Origin: an uncultured Bacilli bacterium
GTDB lineage: Bacteria > Bacillota_I > Bacilli_A > RF39 > UBA660
Assembly (NCBI GenBank): GCA_934183165.1
Contig: CAKPRZ010000003.1
Location: 62,001-126,000 of the forward strand
Length of the DNA stretch: 64,000 bases
Direction: 5' to 3'
Shown here: positions 43,450 through 52,693 of the stretch, piece by piece
Position numbering within the stretch: the first letter of the stretch is position 1
How the letters are laid out: each line of letters opens with the position of its first letter
Translations under genes and position numbers: made by a program
The notes under the pieces: model-generated
What the model saw: the letters and a program-made list of their open reading frames with translations, nothing else
What the model was told of the DNA's origin: nothing
Database searches by the model: none

Positions 43450-43537
43450 GTAGAAGTATTCTTCTACATTCCTAGAAATATTTTGCTATCCCCCTAGAAG
43501 TTTATTTCTATACATCTAGCAATTTATTTCTTACCTC
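43450..43537. repeat. four directly repeated 22-bp units (iterons)
   Basis: Units begin at 43450, 43472, 43494 and 43516, exactly 22 bp apart. They begin GTAGAAGT, CTAGAAAT, CTAGAAGT and CTAGCAAT and share TTT...CTA further on. Neighbouring units match at about 14-15 of 22 positions. Two helical turns per repeat place bound proteins on the same face. The last unit overlaps the 3' end of the winged-helix gene. Confidence 0.7.
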
Positions 43538-43801
43538 ATTTGATAGGTATATAGTTCTTTTATAATTAATTACTTTAATAATTACTAGGTTATTATCTTT
43601 AAGTTTCTTTAAAGCATTTGTTATTGTTCTTTTAGACACATTCATTCTAGTAGAAAAATACTCATTATTAGCATAACACTCATTGTTTAAGTTTAATGAT
43701 ATTATTAAAGACATTAGTATTTTTTCTGTTGCATTTAATTTCTTATTTTTAATAATAAAATCAGGAAGAATAGAATATTCACCTTTTAATCTTTTATTCA
43801 T
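43508..43801 (-). CDS. winged-helix protein, candidate Rep or regulator of the element
   Basis: The 97-residue protein is almost entirely a winged helix of the HTH_36 type (LNATEKILMSLIISL, YFSTRMNVSKRTITNALKKLKDNN, then a beta wing). Similar N-terminal domains occur in replication initiators of small plasmids and in element-borne regulators. Its 3' end reaches into the iteron array. It overlaps the upstream small gene by ATGA. It is short for a full initiator, so it may only bind the iterons or regulate. Confidence 0.6.
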   Translation of the reverse strand: MNKRLKGEYSILPDFIIKNKKLNATEKILMSLIISLNLNNECYANNEYFSTRMNVSKRTITNALKKLKDNNLVIIKVINYKRTIYLSNEVRNKLLDV

Positions 43802-44049
43802 ATATCTTCCAATCTCTCTATTTCGTATGATTTATCATAATCATTATAAATAACTTTTTTATTTTGTTTATCGTATTCAAAATAAAGTATATCATTATAT
43901 TTATCCATTACTTTAATTTTATTTCTATTAAGCGAATACAAATCAAAATTATCAGTATTTAAATTATCTTTTAAATATCTTAATATATAAAATGGTTCTA
44001 TTGTATCTGCTTTATTTTTCAATATATTTTCTTTACTTAATAATCTCAT
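43798..44049 (-). CDS. small hypothetical protein coupled to the winged-helix gene
   Basis: An 83-residue acidic/aromatic protein (YILRYLKDNLNTDNFDLYSL, then strands VIYNDYDKSYEIERLEDI). GAAAGGGGCG precedes the ATG. Its stop overlaps the next start (ATGA), so the two are made together. No family recognised. Confidence 0.5.
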   Translation of the reverse strand: MRLLSKENILKNKADTIEPFYILRYLKDNLNTDNFDLYSLNRNKIKVMDKYNDILYFEYDKQNKKVIYNDYDKSYEIERLEDI

Positions 44050-44172
44050 TTAATCGCCCCTTTCTTTAATTTTGCAACAAAAAAACTTGTATATGTTTAC
44101 AATTCTTGAAGAAAAAAGAGTACAATATCTTGGTGTAAGCGTTTATTTTAAATCCAGCTCAAGGATTATGAT

Positions 44173-44282
44173 CTTATATTATCTATAAGATTGTGATACT
44201 AACATAAATCTACGAACATTTACTGTATCACTATACTAGGTATTTATCCTAGTAAATGAATCATATACATTCCTTTGGAATA
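44173..44282. other. cluster of four adjacent inverted repeats
   Basis: Within 110 bp: CTTATA/TATAAG (44173-44189), GTGATAC/GTATCAC (44193-44231), TACTAGG/CCTAGTA (44234-44254) and ATTCC/GGAAT (44269-44281). The region is gene-free and lies in the leader of the replication-type operon at 44049. It may be a structured antisense or leader RNA, a second replication origin or operators. Confidence 0.4.
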
Positions 44283-44365
44283 CTTGTTATATATAAGATA
44301 TTTATATTTTTCAAGAGAAATTATTAAATTAATTCAAAGTATTAAAGTAAAGGAGAGAAACAAAA

Positions 44366-44818
44366 ATGCAAAAAATTGATTTAAAAAAGAACGCAATTAA
44401 AATTGCAATAGTGTTATTAAACATATTTTTAACCGTTAGTTTACTTTGAGTTTTAGTATTTAAGCATGATTATGGTTATTCATTATACTGGGTTATATGT
44501 CCGTTTTTACTTGTAGTTGTATTATTATTAATTAATAAATGGAGTGTATTTGGTTTAAATGCAGATACAAATGATTCAAAATTAATTCAAAGATCATTTG
44601 ATGATACAACAGTAGTATCAACTGTATTCTTTGATTTAATATATTTATTAATTCAAGGACTACAAATGTGGAAAGAAGAATTATCAAGAAATTCATTTGT
44701 TATTATTGGTTTCTTTATAGTTGTTATTATTTATCAAATGATTACTTATTTAGCAATATATAATGCAAAAAAAGAAACAAGAGCGTTATTAGAAAAAATT
44801 AATAAAAATGAAAAATAA
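44366..44818 (+). pseudogene. four-helix membrane protein with in-frame TGA at codon 28
   Basis: From the ATG (GGAGAG upstream) the frame runs 150 codons and is interrupted only by TGA at 44447-44449. Before it lies KIAIVLLNIFLTVSLL, after it VLVFKHDYGYSLYWVICPF, so the TGA sits in a hydrophobic helix where Trp would fit. Two more hydrophobic pairs and a charged tail follow. Other Trp codons are TGG. The host uses TGA as stop, so this is most simply a recent nonsense mutation. No family recognised. Confidence 0.65.
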
Positions 44819-44908
44819 AATTACGAACATGTTTTGTTAAAATGTAAATTTTAATGAAAGTGAGAAAAGTAATTTTATAATCAATACTTTTGTGTAAACA
44901 AAAGAAAA

Positions 44909-44951
44909 AATAACCTAATGACTTTTCTACAAGATTAGTCATTGGGTTATT
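44909..44951 (+). terminator. hairpin after the membrane-protein pseudogene
   Basis: AATAACCTAATGAC and GTCATTGGGTTATT pair over 14 positions (one T-G pair) and are followed by TTC, about 90 bases past the stop codon. The T run is short, so it may be a weak terminator. Confidence 0.5.
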
Positions 44952-45036
44952 TTCATAAGTAAAAGCGACACACGTTTTGTTGGCAATGCTAATGAAAGTG
45001 GGGATAGCTTTTACTCTTTTTTGTGGAACAAAAAAG

Positions 45037-45146
45037 GCGACAATATTACTTACGAAGTTTGTAAGTTTGTCGCTTAATCGGGTTTCAAAAGGGTTGTCCC
45101 TTTGCACACTATTCCTAGTTGACTCTGCCAACTTGGTAGTGTGTTA
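45037..45146 (+). other. candidate MOBV-type origin of transfer (oriT)
   Basis: TAGTGTGTTA (45137-45146) equals the conserved nick region of pMV158/pE194-type plasmids, in which the relaxase cuts after TAGTGTG. It is preceded by an imperfect inverted repeat whose arms are CACACTATTCCTAGTTG (45105-45121) and CAACTTGGTAGTGTG (45129-45143). A nested hairpin GCGACAA/TTGTCGC with inner ACTTAC/GTAAGT is at 45037-45073. A truncated MOBV relaxase gene is present in the same element at 56184. The remaining 44.95-45.3 kb is gene-free. Confidence 0.65.
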
Positions 45147-45307
45147 TTAACTCGTCAAAAGAGTTAATCAAAACAACCGAGCCATTAGTTATGAAATTTC
45201 TTTTGGCTCGGTTTCGTTAGGTGTACTAATATTATTATTTATCAACAATAACTGTGGATAAATACTTATTTATACTATCCTCATTTTTCTTCATAAATAC
45301 TTTCCTA

Positions 45308-47506
45308 TTATTTCGTTCTTTTCAAAACTTTATTTTCTTTTGATAAAGATTTTAATGAAGTAGGAAGTTCACCATTATAATTAACATATAATTCGTGCAT
45401 AGCTCTAGTCATAGCAACATACAAAAGTTTAGAATCTATATTATTATCAGTATAATTAACATTATTAGCATTATATAATATTACTGCATCAAATTCTAAT
45501 CCTTTTGATAAGTAAGATGGCATAATACATAATCCACCATGATATTCTTCATTTTTTTCTGTTATAATAGATACATCTAATCCTAACTTACTTAACTTTT
45601 TATAAACATTAGCAGATTCTTTCTCATCCTTACATATTATTGCAATAGATTGATATTCTTTATCTAATAATGATTTTATTTGTGAAATAAGAGTTACTTC
45701 ACTTATATCATCATTAGTTACAACTTCATCACCCATTCTTGCAATACACTCTGAATTGTTTTGACCCAAATGATTTAAAATTAAATTTGATGCATCTGAA
45801 ATATTTACAGTAGTTCTATAACTCTTATTCAAATCCAACATACTTGCTTTATTATCAAATATAACATTATTTAACTCATCCCAATCATGAATAGATTGAT
45901 AATCATAAATAGACTGATTAACATCTCCAAACACATTAAATCTTGCAGATGGAAATAATTTTTTTAAAACATAATATTGTGCTAAACTTAAATCTTGGGC
46001 TTCATCTATTACTAAATATGAAAAATCTTTAAAATCTTTAATTCCATTCAAACAATAATTAATTAATAATAATGGAGATAAGTCTTCAAAACCAAATTGC
46101 TTTTTAGATATTCTTGATAAAGTATAATCTTGTATTTCTTTTAGACTGATATGATTATCTTGAACAAGAACATTTAAATTTTCTAAAAATGCTTGATATA
46201 TTATAATAGGATTAACTTTCATAAATTTGAAATAATTCTTTATGCTTGTTGGGCAACCTTTTTTGATTTCTTTTTGTATTTTATCTACTTCTTCTAGAAT
46301 TTCTTTTCTTCTTGGAGAATCTTTTGGTAAACCTAAATATTCTTCTCTATATTTAAGCCAAACATCATGTGTCAAATCATCAGAATTATCTTTAACTTTT
46401 TTTATTAATATTTTCATATATTGATTAGCTTTTTCTGCATATCCTTTATCAGTTGAAAAAACACTTTTATTTAAATATCTTTTTATTTCATCTGCAGAAC
46501 ATATTTTCATTCCTTCATATTCAACATCATCTTTTATATGAAAATTAACATATAAGTCAACAAAATTCTCAAGCAATTTCAAGTATGCTATAGAAGATTT
46601 ATCCTCTATAACTTTAGCAGAAACATTTCCAGCAAGTACTTCTTGTAATGTCTTATTTTTACTTTCTAATTTAACTTTTGAAATTCCCATGTATTTCATT
46701 GCAATTTCTTCAAAAGTTAATTGAGAAACATTTTTAATATCAAGATCAGGTAAAAGAGCTGATATATAATTCAAGAAATACTTATTAGGACCAAGAATCA
46801 TAAAATCTGCTTCTGAAATATTTTTGGCTTCATTATATAATAAATATGCTATACGATGAAGTGCAACTGTTGTTTTACCTGACCCAGCTGTTCCTTGAAT
46901 AATATAATCTCCTCTTAAAGGACTTCTTATTATTTTATTTTGTTCTCTTTGAATTGTAGCAATAATTGATTTTAATCTTGCATCTGAATTTTCTTGTAAG
47001 TATTTTAATAATACAGAATCGTTTGATAATGTATCTTGTTCATCTACATCTTTTAAAACACCATCTTTAATAATAATTTGTCTTTTCTTAGTTATTTTTC
47101 CTTTTCTTTTTTCGCCAGTATTAGAGATATATTCAGCATCTCCAATATTATAATCATAGTACATTGAACATATCGGACTTCTCCAATCGTGAGCAATTAC
47201 TTTTGTGCCATCCATAATTGTTTTTTTACCTAAATAAATTTCATTCTTTTCTTCATTGTTTTCAAAATTAAACATGCCAAAGTATGGATTAGACAAAACC
47301 GATCTAAGATTATAAACTTCTGTTGCATATAACGACATTAATCCTTGTCTAACAAATTGAGTTCCTCTTTGTCCCTCTTTAAAACCTATAATAGTATGTT
47401 CTTGTTTACTAAAATTTTCTTCTGCTTCCTTAATTTGTTTATTAATAATTTCAATTACTTCTTTAAGTTTATTTTCTTCATATAAAAATATATTTCTTTT
47501 TCCCAT
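45308..47506 (-). CDS. HelD-like superfamily 1 ATPase (RNA polymerase recycling type)
   Basis: About 732 residues from the ATG at 47506 (GGGGGGATATAAT upstream). It has an N-terminal coiled region, the HelD-type segment EIYLGKKTIMDGTKVIAHDWRSPICSMYYDY (about 88-118), Walker A GTAGSGKTT (about 205), VIDEAQDL (motif II), GDVNQSIYDY (motif III) and VAMTRAMHELYV near the end. HelD removes stalled RNA polymerase; some relatives protect from rifamycins. It ends the cargo operon. It could protect transcription against the cluster's product or an inhibitor, which is speculation. Confidence 0.85.
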   Translation of the reverse strand: MGKRNIFLYEENKLKEVIEIINKQIKEAEENFSKQEHTIIGFKEGQRGTQFVRQGLMSLYATEVYNLRSVLSNPYFGMFNFENNEEKNEIYLGKKTIMDGTKVIAHDWRSPICSMYYDYNIGDAEYISNTGEKRKGKITKKRQIIIKDGVLKDVDEQDTLSNDSVLLKYLQENSDARLKSIIATIQREQNKIIRSPLRGDYIIQGTAGSGKTTVALHRIAYLLYNEAKNISEADFMILGPNKYFLNYISALLPDLDIKNVSQLTFEEIAMKYMGISKVKLESKNKTLQEVLAGNVSAKVIEDKSSIAYLKLLENFVDLYVNFHIKDDVEYEGMKICSADEIKRYLNKSVFSTDKGYAEKANQYMKILIKKVKDNSDDLTHDVWLKYREEYLGLPKDSPRRKEILEEVDKIQKEIKKGCPTSIKNYFKFMKVNPIIIYQAFLENLNVLVQDNHISLKEIQDYTLSRISKKQFGFEDLSPLLLINYCLNGIKDFKDFSYLVIDEAQDLSLAQYYVLKKLFPSARFNVFGDVNQSIYDYQSIHDWDELNNVIFDNKASMLDLNKSYRTTVNISDASNLILNHLGQNNSECIARMGDEVVTNDDISEVTLISQIKSLLDKEYQSIAIICKDEKESANVYKKLSKLGLDVSIITEKNEEYHGGLCIMPSYLSKGLEFDAVILYNANNVNYTDNNIDSKLLYVAMTRAMHELYVNYNGELPTSLKSLSKENKVLKRTK

Positions 47507-47529
47507 ATTATATCCCCCCAATATTTAAT

Positions 47530-48180
47530 TTATTTTTTACTTGTTCTTATATCAAAGAAATCATAGAGTTCCATTAAAGATGAAATGCAATTTACACTTT
47601 CATCATCAGAAACGCCATAAAACAAAGCATTCCAACCATTTTCTACAGGTTTTAGATAATCACTTTTCAAAGTATCACCTATATGCAATATTTCTGCTGG
47701 TTTCACATTAAGTGCTTTTTCAACATATTGATAACTTTCTTTATCATCTTTTGTGTATCCTATATCATATGAGTAAAATATACCATCAACTAAATCATAA
47801 ATTTCTTTTATTGCATCATTATTAAGTAAACAACAACTATTAGAAAATAAGATAACTTTATACCCATTTTCTTTAAGATCTCTAATTAATGTAATTTTGT
47901 CGTTTGAAATTGTATTATTTATATTATTATCAGAAAATTTACCTATAAAGAAATTATTTAAATTTTCAGTATTACTAATACCTAAATCATTACAAAATTT
48001 TCCAACCAATTCATTTAATGTACCATTTGACTTTTGAAAAACATTTTTATAAACATCTCTAACATTTTCATAAGGCATATTAACAATTTTTGCAAGTTCT
48101 TTCAAACTATAATTATTAGGATTATCATGAGAATCTTCTAATAATGTTCCTCCAATATCAAATGAAACAACTTTAATCAT
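47530..48180 (-). CDS. HAD superfamily phosphatase
   Basis: About 216 residues from the ATG at 48180. Motif I is SFDIGGTLLED, in which the second Asp of the usual DxDGT is replaced by Gly (DIGGT), as occurs in some family members. Motif II is ILFSNS, and HIGDTLKSD is motif IV. It would dephosphorylate a small metabolite. The start overlaps the end of the GrpB-like gene, so it is part of the cargo operon. The substrate is unknown. Confidence 0.85.
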   Translation of the reverse strand: MIKVVSFDIGGTLLEDSHDNPNNYSLKELAKIVNMPYENVRDVYKNVFQKSNGTLNELVGKFCNDLGISNTENLNNFFIGKFSDNNINNTISNDKITLIRDLKENGYKVILFSNSCCLLNNDAIKEIYDLVDGIFYSYDIGYTKDDKESYQYVEKALNVKPAEILHIGDTLKSDYLKPVENGWNALFYGVSDDESVNCISSLMELYDFFDIRTSKK

Positions 48181-48700
48181 CATATTCCTCTTTAGCAAGA
48201 CTGATTACAGAAGTAATAAATTCATTCTTACCTGCAGTATATTTAGGTCTTTCATCTGCATATTTTTCTGCTAATTCTTGTTTTAAATCACAGTATTTCT
48301 TAATGTATTCTGGATGTTCAATCAAATATTTTTTGAAGTAAACTTGATTATAATAAGTCTTACTATTTGGTTCAACAAAGTGAATATAATGACTTCTAGC
48401 ATCCTCAGGACCTTTAGCAAAGAAATATCTATCTGGAACACCTTGTTGTCCTCTGTTCTCATAATCATAAGGTTTTAACATTTCTTCAATTTCAGTTATT
48501 TCATCTAAACTATTAATTACTACTAAAATATCAATAACTGGTTTAGCTTTTAGCCCTTCAATAGAGGTACTTCCAATGTGATGAATTTCAATTATTCTAT
48601 CACCTAATACTTCTTTTAATAATTTTTCTTCCTTTTCATATTCTTTTTTCCAATTTGAATTATATTCGGCCAATTCAACAATGCCTCTTTTTAATGCCAT
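48173..48700 (-). CDS. GrpB family nucleotidyltransferase-like protein
   Basis: The 175-residue protein matches the GrpB/UPF0157 family: IEIHHIGSTSIEGLKAKPVIDILVVI (nucleotidyltransferase-like GS...D.D core, about residues 38-63) and ARSHYIHFVE. These are minimal polymerase-beta-like folds with no firmly known reaction. In this operon it might transfer a nucleotide to the product. It sits between PHP and HAD genes with short or no gaps. Confidence 0.85.
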   Translation of the reverse strand: MALKRGIVELAEYNSNWKKEYEKEEKLLKEVLGDRIIEIHHIGSTSIEGLKAKPVIDILVVINSLDEITEIEEMLKPYDYENRGQQGVPDRYFFAKGPEDARSHYIHFVEPNSKTYYNQVYFKKYLIEHPEYIKKYCDLKQELAEKYADERPKYTAGKNEFITSVISLAKEEYDD

Positions 48701-48732
48701 ATTTTTTTCCTCCCTTTTCTGGCAATATTATA

Positions 48733-49566
48733 TCATTTTTTCCGTCTCAATACCATTGATTCACGGATCTTTTCACAATTATCTTGATTAATTTCTATAC
48801 CAATGTTATCTGTTTCAGGATTATGAAAGTCAGAGCCATAAGTTTCTAATAAATTATATTTTTTAGCTAAACATTGATAATATTCTGTTTCACTAAGTTT
48901 CATCTTATCATTTACTACTTCAATACCAAATAGCCCTGCATCATTTAATCTATTTAAAATCCCAACTAAAATATTTTTATCACTCGTTACAGTATTTGGA
49001 TGAGCCAACACTGTATAACCACCACTTTGATCAATTAAATTAATAATCTCTTCAGGCGATAATTTTACATTCGGTACATAATATTTTTGCTTTTTACCAA
49101 TTAAAGTTTCATAAGTTTCAACAATGCTATTTGTGTATCCCATATACATCAAATATTTAACAAGTTTTCTTTTATCTAATATACTATAATCTAAATTAAT
49201 TTCTTGTAAATATTTCTTTATTAATGTTTCTGAAATTACAAATCCATCTTTTTTTAACAGTTCAACAACTTCAAGACAAACCCTTTCATTTTTTATTCTT
49301 AAATTTTGCATCCCTTCATCAACTAATTTAAAATTCTTTACTGCATATCCAAGTAAATGCAAGTTGGAAATTGAAGTATTAAATTCAATTCCAGAAATAA
49401 TATCAATATTATATTTTTTAGCTAGAGCATCATACTCATTTAAGAGTTCATGATCTGTTATTGATATTATCTTACAATCATTATTCTTTGCTTTTATCAC
49501 AACATCTTCAGGACTAATTAATCCATCAGATAAATTAGTATGTAAATGTAGATCAACTTTACTCAT
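48733..49566 (-). CDS. PHP domain phosphoesterase
   Basis: About 277 residues from the ATG at 49566 (GGGGGGATGATA upstream). PHP metal-binding motifs are in order: VDLHLHTNLSDG, SITDHE, TVLAHPN and YGSDFHNPE. Such proteins hydrolyse phosphoesters such as nucleoside 3',5'-bisphosphates or histidinol phosphate. It is the second of two PHP genes in the operon and the better match to the short YciV/TrpH type. Confidence 0.85.
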   Translation of the reverse strand: MSKVDLHLHTNLSDGLISPEDVVIKAKNNDCKIISITDHELLNEYDALAKKYNIDIISGIEFNTSISNLHLLGYAVKNFKLVDEGMQNLRIKNERVCLEVVELLKKDGFVISETLIKKYLQEINLDYSILDKRKLVKYLMYMGYTNSIVETYETLIGKKQKYYVPNVKLSPEEIINLIDQSGGYTVLAHPNTVTSDKNILVGILNRLNDAGLFGIEVVNDKMKLSETEYYQCLAKKYNLLETYGSDFHNPETDNIGIEINQDNCEKIRESMVLRRKK

Positions 49567-49592
49567 TATCATCCCCCCCACAATCTATAAAT

Positions 49593-50702
49593 TTAACTAT
49601 TTAAAATTTTATTCAAATCTTTTGTATCAATTTTAAAATATTCCATATCTTCATAAAATTGTAATGAAGCATCATGACTATCAGAACCCTTAATTAAATT
49701 GAGTTTATTATTATTTAATACTCTATAAAAATTATTTATATCCTCATAATGGTTTCTGATATTTAATTCAAGTCCCTTTATGTTCTTTTTTTCTTTAACT
49801 ATCTTATCTACTACATCTAAACTATTTTCAGTAGGATGTGCGAAATAAATATCATATTTTTCATTTATTTCTTCTGGTTTTAACTGCCCATAAGAGTTTA
49901 CTGATAAACTCCCACATGCAGGAGCTGGCCACCAATCATCATCAACCTCTCTTACAGCTAACATAGACAATAAGAATCTAGCATTATATTTATTTGTCTC
50001 ATTAACTTCATACTTTTCTCTAAGTTTTCTATACCTTTTTGATTTAAATTCTTTTCTATCTTCATAATGGTCTAATTTATTGTTTTTTTCTAATAAATCT
50101 AATATATCAAAAGTTGTTACTCTTTTTGCTTTAAACTTCTCTATTAAGTAAAAACTTAATGTATCATATTCAGGAATATATTCATTTTTCTTAAGATAAG
50201 ATTCATAATCTTTATATGAAATATGAATATTATGTTTCTTAATTATTTCCTTTATAGTTATATTTTCTTTAAGTCTATTAAATTGGATTTTACTTCTATT
50301 GAACATAGAATTATAATTTTTAGAAACATCTTTTAATATAACTGGATCTTTAGGATTAACAAATAATTGTAACATATGACATTGATTTCCATATTCTCTT
50401 TTATCAGTTGTAAATTCTATACCTGGTATAATAATTGGAGAAGTTACGCCTTTAGAAACAATATCATATAATTCATCATAAACATTTAATGAATCGTGGT
50501 CGGTAATTGCAATAATATCAAAACCTTTTTCTTTTGTAGTTTCTAAAATTTGTTTTAGATTTTGTTTACCATCGGCACTATAATTAGAATGAATATGTAA
50601 GTCTATATATAATTCTTTTTTTTTTCTACATAATCTTCCTATTTCCCCTTTAATAAATTTATTATATTTTTCCCAAAACTCATAATTATTCATTTTCTTC
50701 AC
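49593..50702 (-). CDS. longer PHP domain phosphoesterase
   Basis: A 369-residue protein. After a 30-residue basic helix it has YIDLHIHSNYSADG, AITDHDS and, near the end, YFAHPTENS and KGSDSHD, with a 150-residue helical insert in between. The insert and N-terminal helix are absent in its neighbour at 48733. It overlaps the phosphoketolase-like gene by ATGA. A specialised substrate is likely but unknown. Confidence 0.82.
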   Translation of the reverse strand: MKKMNNYEFWEKYNKFIKGEIGRLCRKKKELYIDLHIHSNYSADGKQNLKQILETTKEKGFDIIAITDHDSLNVYDELYDIVSKGVTSPIIIPGIEFTTDKREYGNQCHMLQLFVNPKDPVILKDVSKNYNSMFNRSKIQFNRLKENITIKEIIKKHNIHISYKDYESYLKKNEYIPEYDTLSFYLIEKFKAKRVTTFDILDLLEKNNKLDHYEDRKEFKSKRYRKLREKYEVNETNKYNARFLLSMLAVREVDDDWWPAPACGSLSVNSYGQLKPEEINEKYDIYFAHPTENSLDVVDKIVKEKKNIKGLELNIRNHYEDINNFYRVLNNNKLNLIKGSDSHDASLQFYEDMEYFKIDTKDLNKILNS

Positions 50703-52693
50703 TTCCTTAAAACTCTTGTATTATTTCTTTTTAAATGATTTTTACTTACTTCTAAAATGTCTTCGACTGCAAGATTATTAGATGCTAAATTACTGTTTAA
50801 ATGTCCTTTAACTGATATTTGATCTTCATACCCTAAAATCTCACAATCAATATTTCTTTCATATAATAAAGATTTAATAATATGAGAATATCCGTTAAAT
50901 AGATATATTACTGGAACTCCATCATTAAAATATTTATAAAAATCTGTATCAGATAATGCTTTTTTACTTTCAACATCTAAAATTTTAGGGTTGGTAACAT
51001 AAACTATTTTGGCTTGTATTCCATCTTCATTTAATATTTTATATACTTTTACAATTTGATCTAACATATAATCGCCTGTTGCACATAATATTATGTCAGG
51101 ATTATCACAATCTACAAAGTTTTCAATCTCAATGTTTGCAGTATCATAGGTTTGATATTTCATTAAATGCCTTTTTGATGACACTACCACATTAATTAAA
51201 TTCTTAGAGTTAATAGACTGTTCGACACATTTTATAAGATTAGCACCATCTTTTGGATATAGAACATTATAAAAAGAATCGTATCTTTGTAAAAGTGCAT
51301 TTACAAATTCAGGATTTTGATGAGAATAAGTATTCTCAAAACATGTTGAAGTTAATAAATAATTCAGAGAGCATGTATTTTCATTGTGTAATAATACTTG
51401 CTTTTGCATTAAGTATTTATAATATTGTGCAAGCATACTTGTAATAATTGGCATAAATCCTTCGTAACTTATGAATAATCCATTATTACCTGCTTGAATA
51501 TATCCTTGATATAATGCTTGAAGCAAATTCTCATTTAGTATTTCAATAGCATTACTACTTAATTTTCCAAATTTGTTTGAAAATAATTCATCTGGTGAAA
51601 ATATCATAAAATCATTTTCTTTTGTATAATCACATAAATAATCTTCTAACATTTCTATATTATCTAGTGTTCTATTTTCCTTTATAGAAATATTTTTCAT
51701 TGCTTGCTTATTACTGAATGCACTTTCAGTTTTAAATTTAAAATTATCAATATTTAAATTATCTGCATTATCAAATAATTCTTCTTCATAAAACTTTAGA
51801 AACTTTTTCACTATATCTAACTTGTCTTGCATTGTATAACCTTGAAGTGGATTTTTATGTACCTTTGTATTACCCTCAAGTTTTAAATCATTAATATTTG
51901 GTAAAGTAAATCCTTTTTTAGAACGAAATATGATTAGAGGACATTTGCTACTTAAAGTTTTATTAAATGTTTCTTGCATTAAATTTATAGTCTTTAATAA
52001 ATCATTCTCTTGCGTTGCATCAACTATACTTACATCATATCCCATAAGTGAATAATAATTAATTAATTCTTCATTACTAAATCTTGATAAAAATGAATTT
52101 GTCCCCATCTTTAATTCATTAAGATTAATTATTGGTAACACTTTACTTTTAGTATCAAGCATTTTGTTTAATTGCCATGCAGAACATATAGTCCCTGTTT
52201 CTGCTTCACCATCTCCGATTATACATGGAATAATATCTTCTTCCGTATTAATTGCGTAGCCATAAGCAACACCAAGCGAATATCCAAGTTCTCCACCATC
52301 GTAAATAGTTTCTGGATATTCAGGATTAATTTCGCTTCTAATAGTTTCGCCAAAATCTTTAATTAAGTTGTTAAGTCCTTTTTTATCTAAAGAATATTTA
52401 GGATAATAATCTTTTAAAATTCCATTTAACCATAAATTAGATATTAAAGATACTCCAGCATGTCCAGTACCAATTACAGTTTTGCTTGTTAACTTATTTT
52501 TATTTAAGAAATAATTTAAGTTAGCTTGTATAAAGTTAAGTGATAAGCTTGTACCTAAATGACCTGGATTATATTTTTTTAAATCTTTTTCTTCAATAGC
52601 ATCAGGTTTTAAATATTCATTTAAATACATTTCACACAGAACAATATAATTTAAATTATAAAAATATTTTTTTATTAATACATCTTCTTGCAC
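50699..52693 (-). CDS. phosphoketolase-like thiamine diphosphate enzyme
   Basis: The 664-residue protein follows phosphoketolase (XFP) throughout: YNPGHLGTSLSLNF (41-54), GTGHAG (75-80), GGELGYSLGVAYG and the thiamine motif GDGEAETGT (160-168), then LPIINLNELKMGTNSFLSR. It is about 120 residues shorter than the usual XFP. XFP cleaves ketose phosphates to acetyl phosphate and an aldose phosphate. It lies in an operon with radical SAM and phosphoesterase genes rather than with central metabolism, so a specialised C-C cleavage or ketol transfer may be its task. It overlaps both neighbours. Confidence 0.82.
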   Translation of the reverse strand: MQEDVLIKKYFYNLNYIVLCEMYLNEYLKPDAIEEKDLKKYNPGHLGTSLSLNFIQANLNYFLNKNKLTSKTVIGTGHAGVSLISNLWLNGILKDYYPKYSLDKKGLNNLIKDFGETIRSEINPEYPETIYDGGELGYSLGVAYGYAINTEEDIIPCIIGDGEAETGTICSAWQLNKMLDTKSKVLPIINLNELKMGTNSFLSRFSNEELINYYSLMGYDVSIVDATQENDLLKTINLMQETFNKTLSSKCPLIIFRSKKGFTLPNINDLKLEGNTKVHKNPLQGYTMQDKLDIVKKFLKFYEEELFDNADNLNIDNFKFKTESAFSNKQAMKNISIKENRTLDNIEMLEDYLCDYTKENDFMIFSPDELFSNKFGKLSSNAIEILNENLLQALYQGYIQAGNNGLFISYEGFMPIITSMLAQYYKYLMQKQVLLHNENTCSLNYLLTSTCFENTYSHQNPEFVNALLQRYDSFYNVLYPKDGANLIKCVEQSINSKNLINVVVSSKRHLMKYQTYDTANIEIENFVDCDNPDIILCATGDYMLDQIVKVYKILNEDGIQAKIVYVTNPKILDVESKKALSDTDFYKYFNDGVPVIYLFNGYSHIIKSLLYERNIDCEILGYEDQISVKGHLNSNLASNNLAVEDILEVSKNHLKRNNTRVLRK

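Noticed and set aside
44799..45131. 110-codon minus-strand frame opposite the oriT hairpins
   Set aside because: It starts with TTG without a ribosome site and runs through several perfect hairpins and the oriT repeat; the composition follows the stems, not a protein.
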